Part shown: positions 9,470 to 20,346 of the stretch, piece by piece
Layout of the letters: every line of letters starts with the position of its first letter
Position numbering within the stretch: position 1 is the stretch's first letter
DNA from: Epiperipatus broadwayi
Taxonomy: Eukaryota > Onychophora > Udeonychophora > Euonychophora > Peripatidae
DNA: 64,000 nt
NCBI GenBank assembly: GCA_028023455.1
Contig: JAQFVV010000152.1
Span: 124,001 to 188,000, forward strand
Reading direction: 5' to 3'
Notes under the pieces: model-generated
The model's input: only the letters and a program-made list of their open reading frames with translations
What the model was told of the DNA's origin: nothing
Database searches by the model: none
Program-made: the position numbers and the translations under genes

Positions 9470-12370
9470 CCATTTCCTTCTCTAATTGTCCAGATCTTCA
9501 TTTCCATGTCATTCTTCCCATCTTTTATATCATCCAACAATATTAATCTCTTCTGTTCTTCTTACTTCCACTAACCATCCCATTGAACTATAATTTTTTC
9601 TTAATATATGTCCAGTTCAGTTTTTCTTTCTTTCTCTGATTTCCTCAATCAATTTTTCTTTTCATTTATACTTTTCAAAACTTCATTTGTTATTTTATTC
9701 ATCCAAATAATTTTTTTCATTCTTCTCCAGGTTCACATGCCAAAGGCTTCCAATTTGGTTTTAATTTTATTACTAATTTCCACGTTTCACAACCATACAT
9801 TAATACACTCCACACATAGCATTTAATTAATTTTTTTCTTAATTCTCTCTTCAAAGATTCACAAAATATTTTTTTCTCTTAATAAATGTCTCCTTTTCCA
9901 ATGCTATTCTTCTTTTAACTTCACTTCTTCCATCCTTAATCAACCAACTACTCAAACATATAAATCCATTTTCCTGTTGAACTATATTATCATGGATTTA
10001 AATTTGCACTCTTTTAGAATTTCTCCCTATCCATAATTACTTATTAGTCTTCTCAACATTAATCTTCTTTTCATATTCCATACATTCTTCCATTTTATTC
10101 AACATATTCCAAAGACACTTTATATGCAAATCTCATACATTTTATTATTCCACAAATCAAATAATTATTTAGCATATCTTCTAAATAAATATTAATGAGA
10201 ACAGGTGACATACTGCATTTTTTCCCAATTCCACTTTAAATATTCACTTCATCAGTCTCATTATAGCTCAATTTCATTCTTATTCTTTGTTCAGTATACA
10301 TATTCCAAATAAATCTTCTCTCTTTCCCAAACAATCCTTTATCATTTAGGATAGTTATATGTTTATTCCAGACTACTCTATCAAATGTTTTTCCCAAATT
10401 CACAAAACACATCCCAATTCCTTTATTTCTTTCAATATATCTCTGCAATTGTTCTAACAACACCAATAGCATTTCTTGAACTTTTCCCTCTCTGAAAACC
10501 AAACTATTCTTCTTCAATATAATACTCTATCTTCCCATACATTCTTTGAGTTAAAATCCTCAATAAAACATTAGAAGATGGAGACAACAAACTTATTGTT
10601 GTACTCTTCACATTTAACAGCTACCTTCTTTTTTACAATTGGGAGTCATTGTAGTTCTTAAAAAAAGTTCAGCCCAAACTCCACATATATAAAATTGCAA
10701 AGTCCAACTATTTCTTTCATAGTAAATTCTCCCATTTCTTTTCAAAAATTCTATAGGTATTGCATGAAATCCATCAGCCTTACCATTCCTCATTTGTGCA
10801 ATTGACTTTCTTATTTCATCTGGCAATATGTCCATACCTTTACCATCTATTTATTTATCTTTTTCCTTTTCAAATTCATAATTAATTAAATTACCTTCTC
10901 TTCTAAATAGACACTGAAGATATTTTTTCCATCTGTTTATTATATCATTGATATCAGTTAATATTTTTTCATTCTTATCTGCAATATCACTTGATATCCA
11001 TGTCTTTTTCTCCCAAGTTATGTTTCTTATTCTATCAAATACTAGATCATATTTTTTCTCCTATTGAAGTATTTCTATCTCTTTATATTTCTCTTATTAG
11101 TTCATTATTAATTTTTCTATATGCACTTTGCCCTTCCTCAGTATTTACATTCCTCCATATTCTCCATACTTCCATCTTTTCCAACATACCTTCAATTATC
11201 CAAGGTCATATAGCTTTCCTTACCCAAATAATACTTATTTCATTTTTTGCTGTTTTTAAGAATCTTTTAATTTTACACCAGTACTTATCACTACTATTAG
11301 TATATTCATCTTGAACAATCCTTTTTATTTCATTTTTACATATTAAACCAAATTTTCCTTTTTCCATTTCCCTCAATTTATCCAATTTCCCATCTTACAT
11401 ATATTTTCCCTTTTTAAATTTTTTTTAAAACTCAACTTTAATTTAGCCTTATGATCTGAATTTATATCAGTTTCAGGAAAAACGTGCAAAACATTAATAG
11501 AATTCTTGTATTTATTCTGAACCTATATATAATCAATTTGACAACTTTCTTTAGTACCAGGAGCTTTCCATGTATGCAGTCTTCTAATATGGTTTTTAAA
11601 ACAAGTGTTTGCAATCACAAAATCATTCTCCTTACTTTTCTCCACAACACCATTCTAATCACCCAATAGCAATATACAAGCATTTTCCCCTTCACATTGG
11701 ATAATTTCCTCTATCTTTTCATATGTTTAATCAATTTCAATATTATTATGACTAGTAATCAGCATATAAACTTGTATGATTATCAAATCTCTAGGACTTA
11801 CATTTATTCCCATCATCCCCAGCCTGTTGTCAATACACTCAATCTTTGCTACACTATTACAAATTATCCTCCCACAACAATTCCAATTCCATTAATTGAT
11901 CTATCACCACCCAAATAAAATAATATCTTTGCTATTTACTTTCCCACATCCCTCCCACCTCACTTTGCTTAATCCTATAACATTAATATTATTTATACAC
12001 AACTTGCTTCTTCCAATTTCTTAGTTCTTTTCAATGATCTAATATTCCACATACTAATTCTCAATGGGTCTTCCCTCAATGAATGAAGTTTATGAGGATT
12101 TCCCAGGTGTATAACCTGAGTAACCTCATGTCCACTTCTATCACACAAGACACCAAAGCCATTATTAGCTAAGGTATTAATACCAAATATAATGATTTTT
12201 GTAGAACTATTCATAATAAAACAAGAAATAGCCTCCATAGCAGGCTTAATGTATTAGCCGAATCTCAAAAAATGAATATCCATCTACAATTTCCTTCTCA
12301 CCATTATCCCCTTTAGTGGTCTGCTGACTTGGAAAAATGCTATTGCTGATCCCACACCAGGCAGGATGTT
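9470..12370 (-). pseudogene. long decayed LINE, RTE-like, endonuclease plus reverse transcriptase
   Basis: Read on the minus strand the remains of one LINE ORF run in order. The apurinic-type endonuclease has ISMWNIRSLKRTKKLEEA (about 12010-12060), INVIGLSKVRWEG, LLGDWN (about 11660) and a TWKAPGTKESCQIDYI...SDHKA block (11450-11570). The reverse transcriptase has DEIRKSIAQMRNGKADG...IPIEFLK (10740-10830), MCFVNLGKTFDRVVWNK (RT motif A, about 10360-10420), a degenerate LLFN/YADD region (10080-10210), KKINVEKTNK and EEIRRRIA-like remnants, and CYVWSVLMYGCETWKL (9760-9800). This order and the 'VWSVLLYGCETW' tail are typical of RTE-like LINEs. Stops and frameshifts interrupt every domain, and motif A reads F-V-N where an aspartate is needed, so it is inactive. 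Ends are approximate; plus-strand open frames here are antisense shadows. Confidence 0.8.
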
Positions 12371-13436
12371 GACTTATTTAATAGTGGTTAACATTTATCT
12401 TTATACATCCACTGTCATAAGAATTGTAACATTTTATAGTTGTAAACATGCCACTGTCTCTTATATTACTTGATGATAGTTAATGCTGTCCATTGTCAGC
12501 AACTGCTTATTTACAGTACTTTTCTTATTCACAGCTCACCTTCACATCTGAAGGCAATTCCCTGTCCACAACCTGGGGACACTCTGAATGGCAAGGGACC
12601 CATGCCCTGCCCTGCTATCCAACCCAAGAAATATTTATAGTGGACATTAAAACATATAAATGTAAAATACATAAATATGAAAATATATAATGAAATTATA
12701 TTAAAATTAAATTTAAAATGACAATGAATAGGACTTACAGTAAAAGAGATTAATTGTAAGTAGATAACACAAAAATTGAATAGTATTATATTTTCATAGC
12801 CATTATTGTCTTATATTGAAATATTAGCAATAATTTGGCTAAGATAATTAAATTGTTCTAAAAGCTGATGAAAATAATTGAATGACAAAAAGTTTGAGCA
12901 TCAAAAGTCATCAAGTGGAAAAGTGATATATGAGCTATGATATCCAATATCCATCACTCTCTCACTTTACTAAACAATATAGGACAAAAAAAGATAATGA
13001 GTGAAATAAAAAAAAAACTATACCTCTGCCTTATTCATGATACCTTATTAGATTTCATTACTTACTTTAATTTAAACCTTAGACACATATAAAAATTATG
13101 ATTGAAATTTAAAAACTATAAGACTTCATTACTAAATATATTAATTTTTTTTTAAAAAGTCTTAAATTGAAACCAGCTATCTTGAATACGTTAAAATTGT
13201 TTTGAAAAAAAAAAAAAATTAAAACAGAGAAATACAGCAGTAAATAAGTAATCATATGTTTAGTTGCTTTGGAGATCCTATGATGGGTCATATAATATTC
13301 AAGTGTCCATGTCTTAGGTTGAATATTGCATTAAATAGTGGAGAGTGGAGAAGAACTGAGCCTATATGAAAAAGATTATATATCAACTTTTCTATTGTAC
13401 AAATTTCTAAAACAATAAAGAAAGATCAATGACTGT
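12371..13436. other. intergenic sequence with a GC-richer island at 12540-12640
   Basis: The island (ACATCTGAAGGCAATTCCCT through CCTGCCCTGCTATCC) stands out from the AT-rich surroundings and sits just upstream, in LINE orientation, of the endonuclease region. It may be the LINE 5' UTR. A short open frame across it (12493-12690, plus) has no motif. The rest is AT-rich and empty. Confidence 0.4.
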
Positions 13437-13440
13437 GTAA
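13437..13440. repeat. target-site duplication, GTAA (left copy)
   Basis: GTAA directly precedes the left LTR and recurs directly after the right LTR at 20343-20346. Four bases is within the usual range for LTR retrotransposon integration. Confidence 0.8.
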
Positions 13441-15372
13441 TGTAATGGAACGTATATGAGGCAGCCCACGATTGGGCAAGCCAAATGTAATGGAAACTAT
13501 ATGGTAGCTTACAATTGGATAAGCTAAATATAATGGAACGTCTATTAGGTATTCCATTAAAATTAAAGAATGAAGAAAAACAAAATTATTCCAGTTATAT
13601 TTAAATAAATTGTTTAAATGCCCTTCCAGCTAGCTATACATAAAACAAATCTAAAATCATGCAAAGCAATGAGATCTATCTTTATAATTTATTTTTAAGG
13701 TTGATGTGACTAACTAATCAAATATATATATATCAGAAACAAAGGGACTTCTACTAAATTCAAATATACACATCTAATTATATAAATTTATGTACCTCTA
13801 AATATGTGAATGAATAATAATATGTGTAAGTGACCTACAAACCAAATAATAAATGAAATATGAAATTATCTTTTATTAAATTGTAAATTCAATTAATTTA
13901 ATAATAACTTTGGCATTAAAAGAAAATAAGAATAATATATTACCGCTCTTTCAAATAAATTACAAAGACATTATTTATAAAACAAATAGTACATCCTTTA
14001 TTTTATGTTATAGTTCAACTTTAAATAATATTGATGTTTTAAATATAAATATAAAGAATAACTATGTGTATATACTTGTAATAAGTATATATAGATTAAA
14101 TATATAAAGACATATTTCTGCCTAATAATTATAATATAAATATAATAGTTCATATACAATATCAACTTATAAATTACATTTTAAGATTTTAAATTATTTA
14201 AATATTTATCCTAACATCTGTTATACGTTTAATATTATTATAAAACAAGATGATTAAATTGACTACTTATAAAACGTTGTATTTTATAATGAAAAATAAA
14301 ATAAACAAACCAAAAATATCGATCTCAAAAATATATTTATACATATAAAATTCTTTACTACCTTTTTAAAAGTTCCTTAGTTAGTTTTCCTTTAAAAGTT
14401 AATTTACTCCATGAGTTATTTCTTTATCCGTTTACTATTATTATTAGAATGCATTCTGTCGAAGGTGAAGAAACTATTATGTTAAAGAAAATTGTTAATT
14501 CCTAGACACATGCATATTTTATCCTTTCAAAATTTCCTTCATTGAAAAAATAAATAAATAAACAAATTGAAATATTAAATCCAGCATGTCAATTCCAATT
14601 ACTTCCAGATTATGATTAAATTGACGATTATACATTTAAGATAGCTATATCAAGTTTCAACTCCATACGCGATGAAATTTATACATTGAATTTTTTTATT
14701 TAGTTGTTCCATTGAAAATTGCCTTGGAATAAATGAAAGCGATGATGCAACCTCCTGGCTGCGATTCTTGATTAACCTGCCATAATTTATGTATTTACCA
14801 TAAGATATATATATTATTTCAGTATTTTGAAGAATAGTAAATTTTATAGAAATAAAGTACAATAAAATCTTTATTTTTCAGTTGTTTGTTCTATATCTAT
14901 TCCAATAATAATATATAATAATAATGGCTTCTTTTATTGTTGTTGCTATCGTTCCATGCGCCAGCAGATACTATTTTAAAACTCATGTTATATATGTTCT
15001 CTTTTAAAACAATTAACATTAAAATAAAAATAAAATATCAAGTATATATATATAAAATATTAAATTGAAAATTTGACATCTTTAAAAATATACATAAATA
15101 ATTATTTATTACATTTAGTAATCATTGCAAATAAAATAATTTTTTTAATCAACAATTTATATGTCCTTATTTATTTTAATAATTAAATGTTCATATTGAT
15201 GTACTATCAATATATATAAATAAAATAATAACTTCAAATAATAACTATATTTAATAAACATAAAAGAAAAATTTAAATATTTCATATGTAAACTTCAACT
15301 TAAAGAGATTTTTTTTTTTAATAACAAATAACAAATTTTTAAAATATAAATATCGACTTATCGATATTTACA
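13441..15372 (-). repeat. 3' LTR of the non-autonomous LTR element
   Basis: Direct partner of 18412-20342. In sense (minus) orientation it starts TGTAAATATCGATAAGTCGA, an imperfect palindrome, and ends CGTTCCATTACA. It contains two small open frames also present in the other LTR (13910-14107 plus, 14650-14862 minus); their conservation only reflects the youth of the duplication. Confidence 0.88.
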
Positions 15373-15390
15373 ATACCCTCTAATCCACCG
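15373..15390 (-). promoter_or_regulatory. candidate polypurine tract
   Basis: In sense orientation GGTGGATTAGAGGGTAT abuts the 3' LTR. It is only partly purine (interrupted by T), so the assignment is by position: plus-strand priming sites lie immediately upstream of the 3' LTR. Confidence 0.45.
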
Positions 15391-15678
15391 AAAAAAAAAA
15401 AATGTCTTTGCAAATAACTAATTGATTAAGAAATATCGAAAAACTTCTCAAATTTGAGTTTAATTTTGGCTTTGCCAATTTCTTTTTCTTTATCAATAAT
15501 CTTTCTACCAATATTTAAATTGAATATTTTTTTATTTCTCTCAAATTTTAATAAGATATATCTTACGAACTTTGTCCTACTACTACTTGTAAAATAGGTC
15601 TTTTCTATTGCAGTAATGGTACAAATTATCACTCAAATATTCATGTTCTAATATATATAAAAATATGCTTTCTTTGTA

Positions 15679-16851
15679 TCACACAAAATTACCATGATAC
15701 TGTTCTTGATATTGACTTTGATAAACACATTCTGTTCTTTCTAGTAATTTTTGAGAGTTAATTTTAATCTTTTCTGGTGAACTTAATTCAACTTTTAAAG
15801 TTTGAACACTTTCATTCATTTTATTATAATGCATTTTTATTTCTCCTAACTCTAGAGCACTAATGTCTAACCATTGAAAACCTAAATGTCCAATTTTTAA
15901 ATTGTCAACATTGTCCTTTAATCTTTCACAACTTAATTCTTCATTTTTAAAATTTTTTTCATTTACTAAATCTATCAATGGTTTATCTTTTTCCTTATCA
16001 TCTATCAACTTAACAGACGGTATATTTGCTTCTAGTTCTTTAGTAACCAATTCAACAGATTCCTTTTGAATCTCTATTTCTTCATGAATTAACTCACTAT
16101 CTGTACTAATTTTTTCAACAGATAACTGGGTTTCATCACTAGTTAATTTAATAAAAAATTTGTCTTTTCTTAAATCATCTTCTGCTATCTTATCAAATGA
16201 TACATTATCATTTACATCCTTGTTAACTAATTTAAGAGAATCTTTGTTTTCTTCTGCCAAACTACTACATAAGTTAATATTTTCATTAATAACTTGTGGA
16301 CTTTCTTTACTTATTATTTCAATAATTTGCTTACTTTCCATCACATCTTTATTAATTAAATGAATGGGTTCCTTATTCATTGTCAAATCTGTACTAATCA
16401 CTTCAACAGATTTATCATTTACTTTGAAAGATAGTTTATGATTTGCTATATCCTTATCAATTATCTCAACTGAGGGCTTAGATTCAGTTTCTATACTTTT
16501 AAATTCAATATTTTGTGATTTATTACTCTCCTCTAATTTATTCTTTAAATTAGCATCTACTATTTTAACATCTTGACTAACTATCTCAACAGATGATTTA
16601 TTATCTTCAACATTTTTATTAATAAATTGAGTTTCTTTCCACCTCCTTTCTTCAATCAACCTCATGAACTCAGGGATATATTTATCAAATATACGATCTA
16701 TAGATTCACATCTACTATCTATGTATTTATCAACTGTAATTTCATTCTCTTTTTGAGGATTATCAGCAACTAGCTCAGACGTTATTGGTTTCTCCATTAA
16801 ATTCCTTACATAAAAATTACCACAGATCAAGGGCTCACCATCTCCAATCAT
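15679..16851 (-). CDS. unknown charged repeat protein of the LTR element, about 390 codons
   Basis: This is the only long open frame in the window and lies in the sense strand of the LTR element. The first ATG is at 16851; the frame stays open 15 bases further to a TAA, so the protein is about 390 residues. After an N-terminal part without motifs (roughly residues 1-85, including MEKPITSELV and YIPEFMRLIEERRW), residues 86-305 are a degenerate repeat of about 15-25 residues with core S-V-E-[IL]-[IV]-[ST]-[KT]-[DE]: for example SVEIVSQDV, SVEIIDKDI, SVEVISTDL, SLKLVNKDV, SVEKISTDS, SVELVTKEL, SVKLIDDKE. A C-terminal part follows with a GHLGFQWLDISALELGEI block and ends YQEQYHGNFV. It is rich in K, E, D, S and N; no signal peptide, membrane segment, zinc knuckle or catalytic motif was seen. 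It could be a gag-like structural protein or a captured host sequence. A poly-T tract just 5' of the start followed by ATTGGAG leaves open that the ORF is the last exon of a spliced RNA. Function unknown. Confidence 0.6.
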   Translation of the reverse strand: MIGDGEPLICGNFYVRNLMEKPITSELVADNPQKENEITVDKYIDSRCESIDRIFDKYIPEFMRLIEERRWKETQFINKNVEDNKSSVEIVSQDVKIVDANLKNKLEESNKSQNIEFKSIETESKPSVEIIDKDIANHKLSFKVNDKSVEVISTDLTMNKEPIHLINKDVMESKQIIEIISKESPQVINENINLCSSLAEENKDSLKLVNKDVNDNVSFDKIAEDDLRKDKFFIKLTSDETQLSVEKISTDSELIHEEIEIQKESVELVTKELEANIPSVKLIDDKEKDKPLIDLVNEKNFKNEELSCERLKDNVDNLKIGHLGFQWLDISALELGEIKMHYNKMNESVQTLKVELSSPEKIKINSQKLLERTECVYQSQYQEQYHGNFV

Positions 16852-16866
16852 TATTCCAACAAGCAA

Positions 16867-18386
16867 TTATTTAACCAAAAAAAAAAAATACAAGCCTTTT
16901 TTAATCTTATAATACATAATAGCTATCTGACAATCTAAATTTTACTTATTTGAACTCATGAACTTCTTGGCTTAAAAACAAAAAAAAAAAATTTCATCTA
17001 TCACCATAATATCAACAAATTTTTCTAAAATATATATAGAAAGGGAGTAACAACTGATATCACTAAATAACATTCATTTATATTTAATGATAATAAATAT
17101 TCTACACTTATATCATATTAAAATGTGGATACTTCATATCAAATTCAATATAACCTTGAAATATTTAAAAAATACAACTAAATGTTCACATGCCTTAAAA
17201 ATAACTAATTTGATAATATAGTGAGACAACTTTCTCATTCAAAATAATGGTAGTTAAATATAAAATGCTTAAATTGATGCCTATAAATTTTCTGGACCTT
17301 AAAACTTAATACCATTTTATATACATAAAAAAAAAATATCCACTTCACTAATTATTAACTTTTGTGCCCGAAATATTTTAATAAAATTGTACTAATGCAA
17401 TTTATTATCAACAAACATTCACTAATTGAACTTCATGTTTAAAAGTCACTTATAATAGAAAATATAACATTAATATACTTGTTTTCAAACCCTAATTAAT
17501 AATCAATGTAATAAATTATTGGTTACAAACAATAATCAGTTAATCTAGTCCTTAAGTTTAATGTTATATATTTAAGTTATATACTTATCTATTCCTCCAA
17601 AGATCTGATAGATACTGATTATCAAAAAATTGATTAGCACTTCACAACCTTGATGTAGATAAAAGAATTCAACCATTATTCCCAAAGCATACAATGTTTC
17701 ATGAACACTTAGATGACTATCACATTTCATTCTATCCAATCTACTACAACCCATAATAATTTTCTGAAAACACTATTACACTACCCTGCTTATATTTAAG
17801 TCTTAGGGGCTATTACTTATAAAATATTTCCTTGCTCATCTTAAGGAGACTTAGAGGCAAATATCATACATATATCAAAATAATTATACCTTACTCTCTC
17901 TGGAGTTTTAAAGATAAAATCATGGCAGGACCACTGTTAACTGCTTCATGATAAATAATAATAATAATAAACATCAAAATTTGGGTTGGAGCAATGAATG
18001 AGATTAATCAATCACAAATGACATGAATGCACTACATCCTTAAGACAATGACAAAAATTCCCCATCCAACATCAATACTTGCAACAGAACCAACCAAACT
18101 CCAACAATCAAATATCCCATCCAACCTTCAAAATTATAGATTTTCTACAACATAAACTTTCCAAATATGGACAAAATTATTATGCCGTACTTTAATACCA
18201 TCATTAAAAAATAATACAATAATATTAACCATCACCATCTAAACATAAGGCTAAAATATTTCCATTTATATAAAAAAATTAAACACACAAAAATGCTTCT
18301 CTTTCTTTAAACTATATATCTCACATAAATATATATACTACACATCTCTCAGGTATGTGGGGTATTTCAAGCCCTAATTAGCTTAT
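16867..18386 (-). other. 5' leader region of the LTR element
   Basis: About 1.5 kb between the primer binding site and the long open frame. A 60-codon minus-strand frame at 17572-17754 (starting MGCSRLDRMKCDSHLSVHET) is the only one with balanced composition; it ends near a possible splice donor (AA|GTATAT) and could be an upstream exon, but this is speculative. A run of ATT/AAT triplets lies near 17956-17970. No packaging signal or gag frame was recognised. Confidence 0.5.
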
Positions 18387-18409
18387 TTCGAGCCCTAGTT
18401 GTTGCGCCA
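18387..18409 (-). promoter_or_regulatory. primer binding site, complementary to a tRNA 3' end
   Basis: In sense orientation TGGCGCAACAACTAGGGCTC (then GAA) begins two bases after the 5' LTR. Its complement, read on the plus strand, looks like a tRNA 3' end: a TTCGAGC T-loop, then CCTAG, the acceptor strand TTGTTGC, discriminator G and CCA. G at the discriminator position would fit a serine tRNA, but the isoacceptor was not identified. It fixes the orientation of the element. Confidence 0.8.
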
Positions 18410-18411
18410 AA

Positions 18412-20342
18412 TGTAATGGAACGTATATGAGGCAGCCCACGATTGGGCAAGCCAAATGTAATGGAAACTATATGGTAGCTTACAATTGGATAAGCTAAAT
18501 ATAATGGAACGTCTATTAGGTATTCCATTAAAATTAAAGAATGAAGAAAAACAAAATTATTCCATTTATATTTAAATAAATTGTTTAAATGCCCTTCCAG
18601 CTAGCTATACATAAAACAAATCTAAAATCATGCAAAGCAATGAGATCTATCTTTATAATTTATTTTTAAGGTTGATGTGACTAACTAATCAAATATATAT
18701 ATATATCAGAAACAAAGGGACTTCTACTAAATTCAAATATACACATCTAATTATATAAATTTATGTACCTCTAAATATGTGAATGAATAATAATATGTGT
18801 AAGTGACCTACAAACCAAATAATAAATGAAATATGAAATTATCTTTTATTAAATTGTAAATTCAATTAATTTAATAATAACTTTGGCATTAAAAGAAAAT
18901 AAGAATAATATATTACCGCTCTTTCAAATAAATTACAAAGACATTATTTATAAAACAAATAGTACATCCTTTATTTTATGTTATAGTTCAACTTTAAATA
19001 ATATTGATGTTTTAAATATAAATATAAAGAATAACTATGTGTATATACTTGTAATAAGTATATATAGATTAAATATATAAAGACATATTTCTGCCTAATA
19101 ATTATAATATAAATATAATAGTTCATATACAATATCAACTTATAAATTACATTTTAAGATTTTAAATTATTTAAATATTTATCCTAACATCTGTTATACG
19201 TTTAATATTATTATAAAACAAGATGATTAAATTGACTACTTATAAAACATTGTATTTTATAATGAAAAATAAAATAAACAAACCAAAAATATCGATCTCA
19301 AAAATATATTTATACATATAAAATTCTTTACTACCTTTTTAAAAGTTCCTTAGTTAGTTTTCCTTTAAAAGTTAATTTACTCCATGAGTTATTTCTTTAT
19401 CCGTTTACTATTATTATTAGAATGCATTCTGTCGAAGGTGAAGAAACTATTATGTTAAAGAAAATTGTTAATTCCTAGACACATGCATATTTTATCCTTT
19501 CAAAATTTCCTTCATTGAAAAAAAAAATAAATAAACAAATTGAAATATTAAATCCAGCATGTCAATTCCAATTACTTCCAGATTATGATTAAATTGACGA
19601 TTATACATTTAAGATAGCTATATCAAGTTTCAACTCCATACGCGATGAAATTTATACATTGAATTTTTTTATTTAGTTGTTCCATTGAAAATTGCCTTGG
19701 AATAAATGAAAGCGATGATGCAACCTCCTGGCTGCGATTCTTGATTAACCTGCCATAATTTATGTATTTACCATAAGATATATATATTATTTCAGTATTT
19801 TGAAGAATCGTAAATTTTATAGAACTAAAGTACAATAAAATCTTTATTTTTCAGTTGTTTGTTCTATATCTATTTCAATAATAATATATAATATAATGGC
19901 TTCTTTTATTGTTGTTGCTATCGTTCCATGCGCCAGCAGATACTATTTTAAAACTCATGTTATATATGTTCTCTTTTAAAACAATTAACATTAAAATAAA
20001 AATAAAATATCAAGTATATATATATAAAATATTAAATTGAAAATTTGACATCTTTAAAAATATACATAAATAATTATTTATTACATTTAGTAATCATTGC
20101 AAATAAAATAATTTTTTTAATCAACAATTTATATGTCCTTATTTATTTTAATAATTAAATGTTCATATTGATGTACTATCAATATATATAAATAAAATAA
20201 TAACTTCAAATAATAACTATATTTAATAAACATAAAAGAAAAATTTAAATATTTCATATGTAAACTTCAACTTAAAGAGATTTTTTTTTTATAACAAATA
20301 ACAAATTTTTAAAATATAAATATCGACTTATCGATATTTACA
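18412..20342 (-). repeat. 5' LTR of the non-autonomous LTR element
   Basis: Nearly identical to 13441-15372. In sense orientation it would carry promoter and poly(A) signals, but the sequence is so AT-rich that TATA and AATAAA strings are not diagnostic. Differences from the other LTR include ACATT versus ACGTT near 19248 and two A/C changes near 19809-19824. Confidence 0.88.
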
Positions 20343-20346
20343 GTAA
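20343..20346. repeat. target-site duplication, GTAA (right copy)
   Basis: Matches 13437-13440 exactly. Confidence 0.8.

Larger units (their letters stand above)
13441..20342 (-). mobile_element. non-autonomous LTR retrotransposon with 1.93-kb LTRs
   Basis: Two direct repeats (13441-15372 and 18412-20342) start TGTAATGG and end TTTACA, so each has TG...CA ends, and the whole is bracketed by GTAA. By eye the repeats differ at roughly five to ten positions plus a few indels in AT runs, implying a recent insertion. The 3.04-kb internal part has a tRNA-like primer binding site next to the right LTR and a purine-leaning tract next to the left LTR, which sets the sense strand as minus: 5' LTR on the right, 3' LTR on the left. 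No gag, protease, RT, RNase H or integrase motif was found; the only sizeable frame is at 15679-16851. Long LTRs around a non-pol interior recall LARD-type parasites of Gypsy or BEL elements. It would depend on a helper elsewhere. Confidence 0.88.

Noticed and set aside
10991-11918. Several plus-strand frames rich in hydrophobic residues
   Set aside because: Antisense shadows of the endonuclease part of the decayed LINE.
13910-14862. Small open frames (65 and 70 codons) conserved between 13.9-14.9 and 18.9-19.8 kb
   Set aside because: They lie in the two LTRs, whose near identity comes from recent insertion, so conservation is not evidence of coding.
16160-16363. 67-codon plus-strand frame
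   Set aside because: Antisense shadow of the long minus-strand frame; its Leu/Ser-rich composition follows from the opposite strand.
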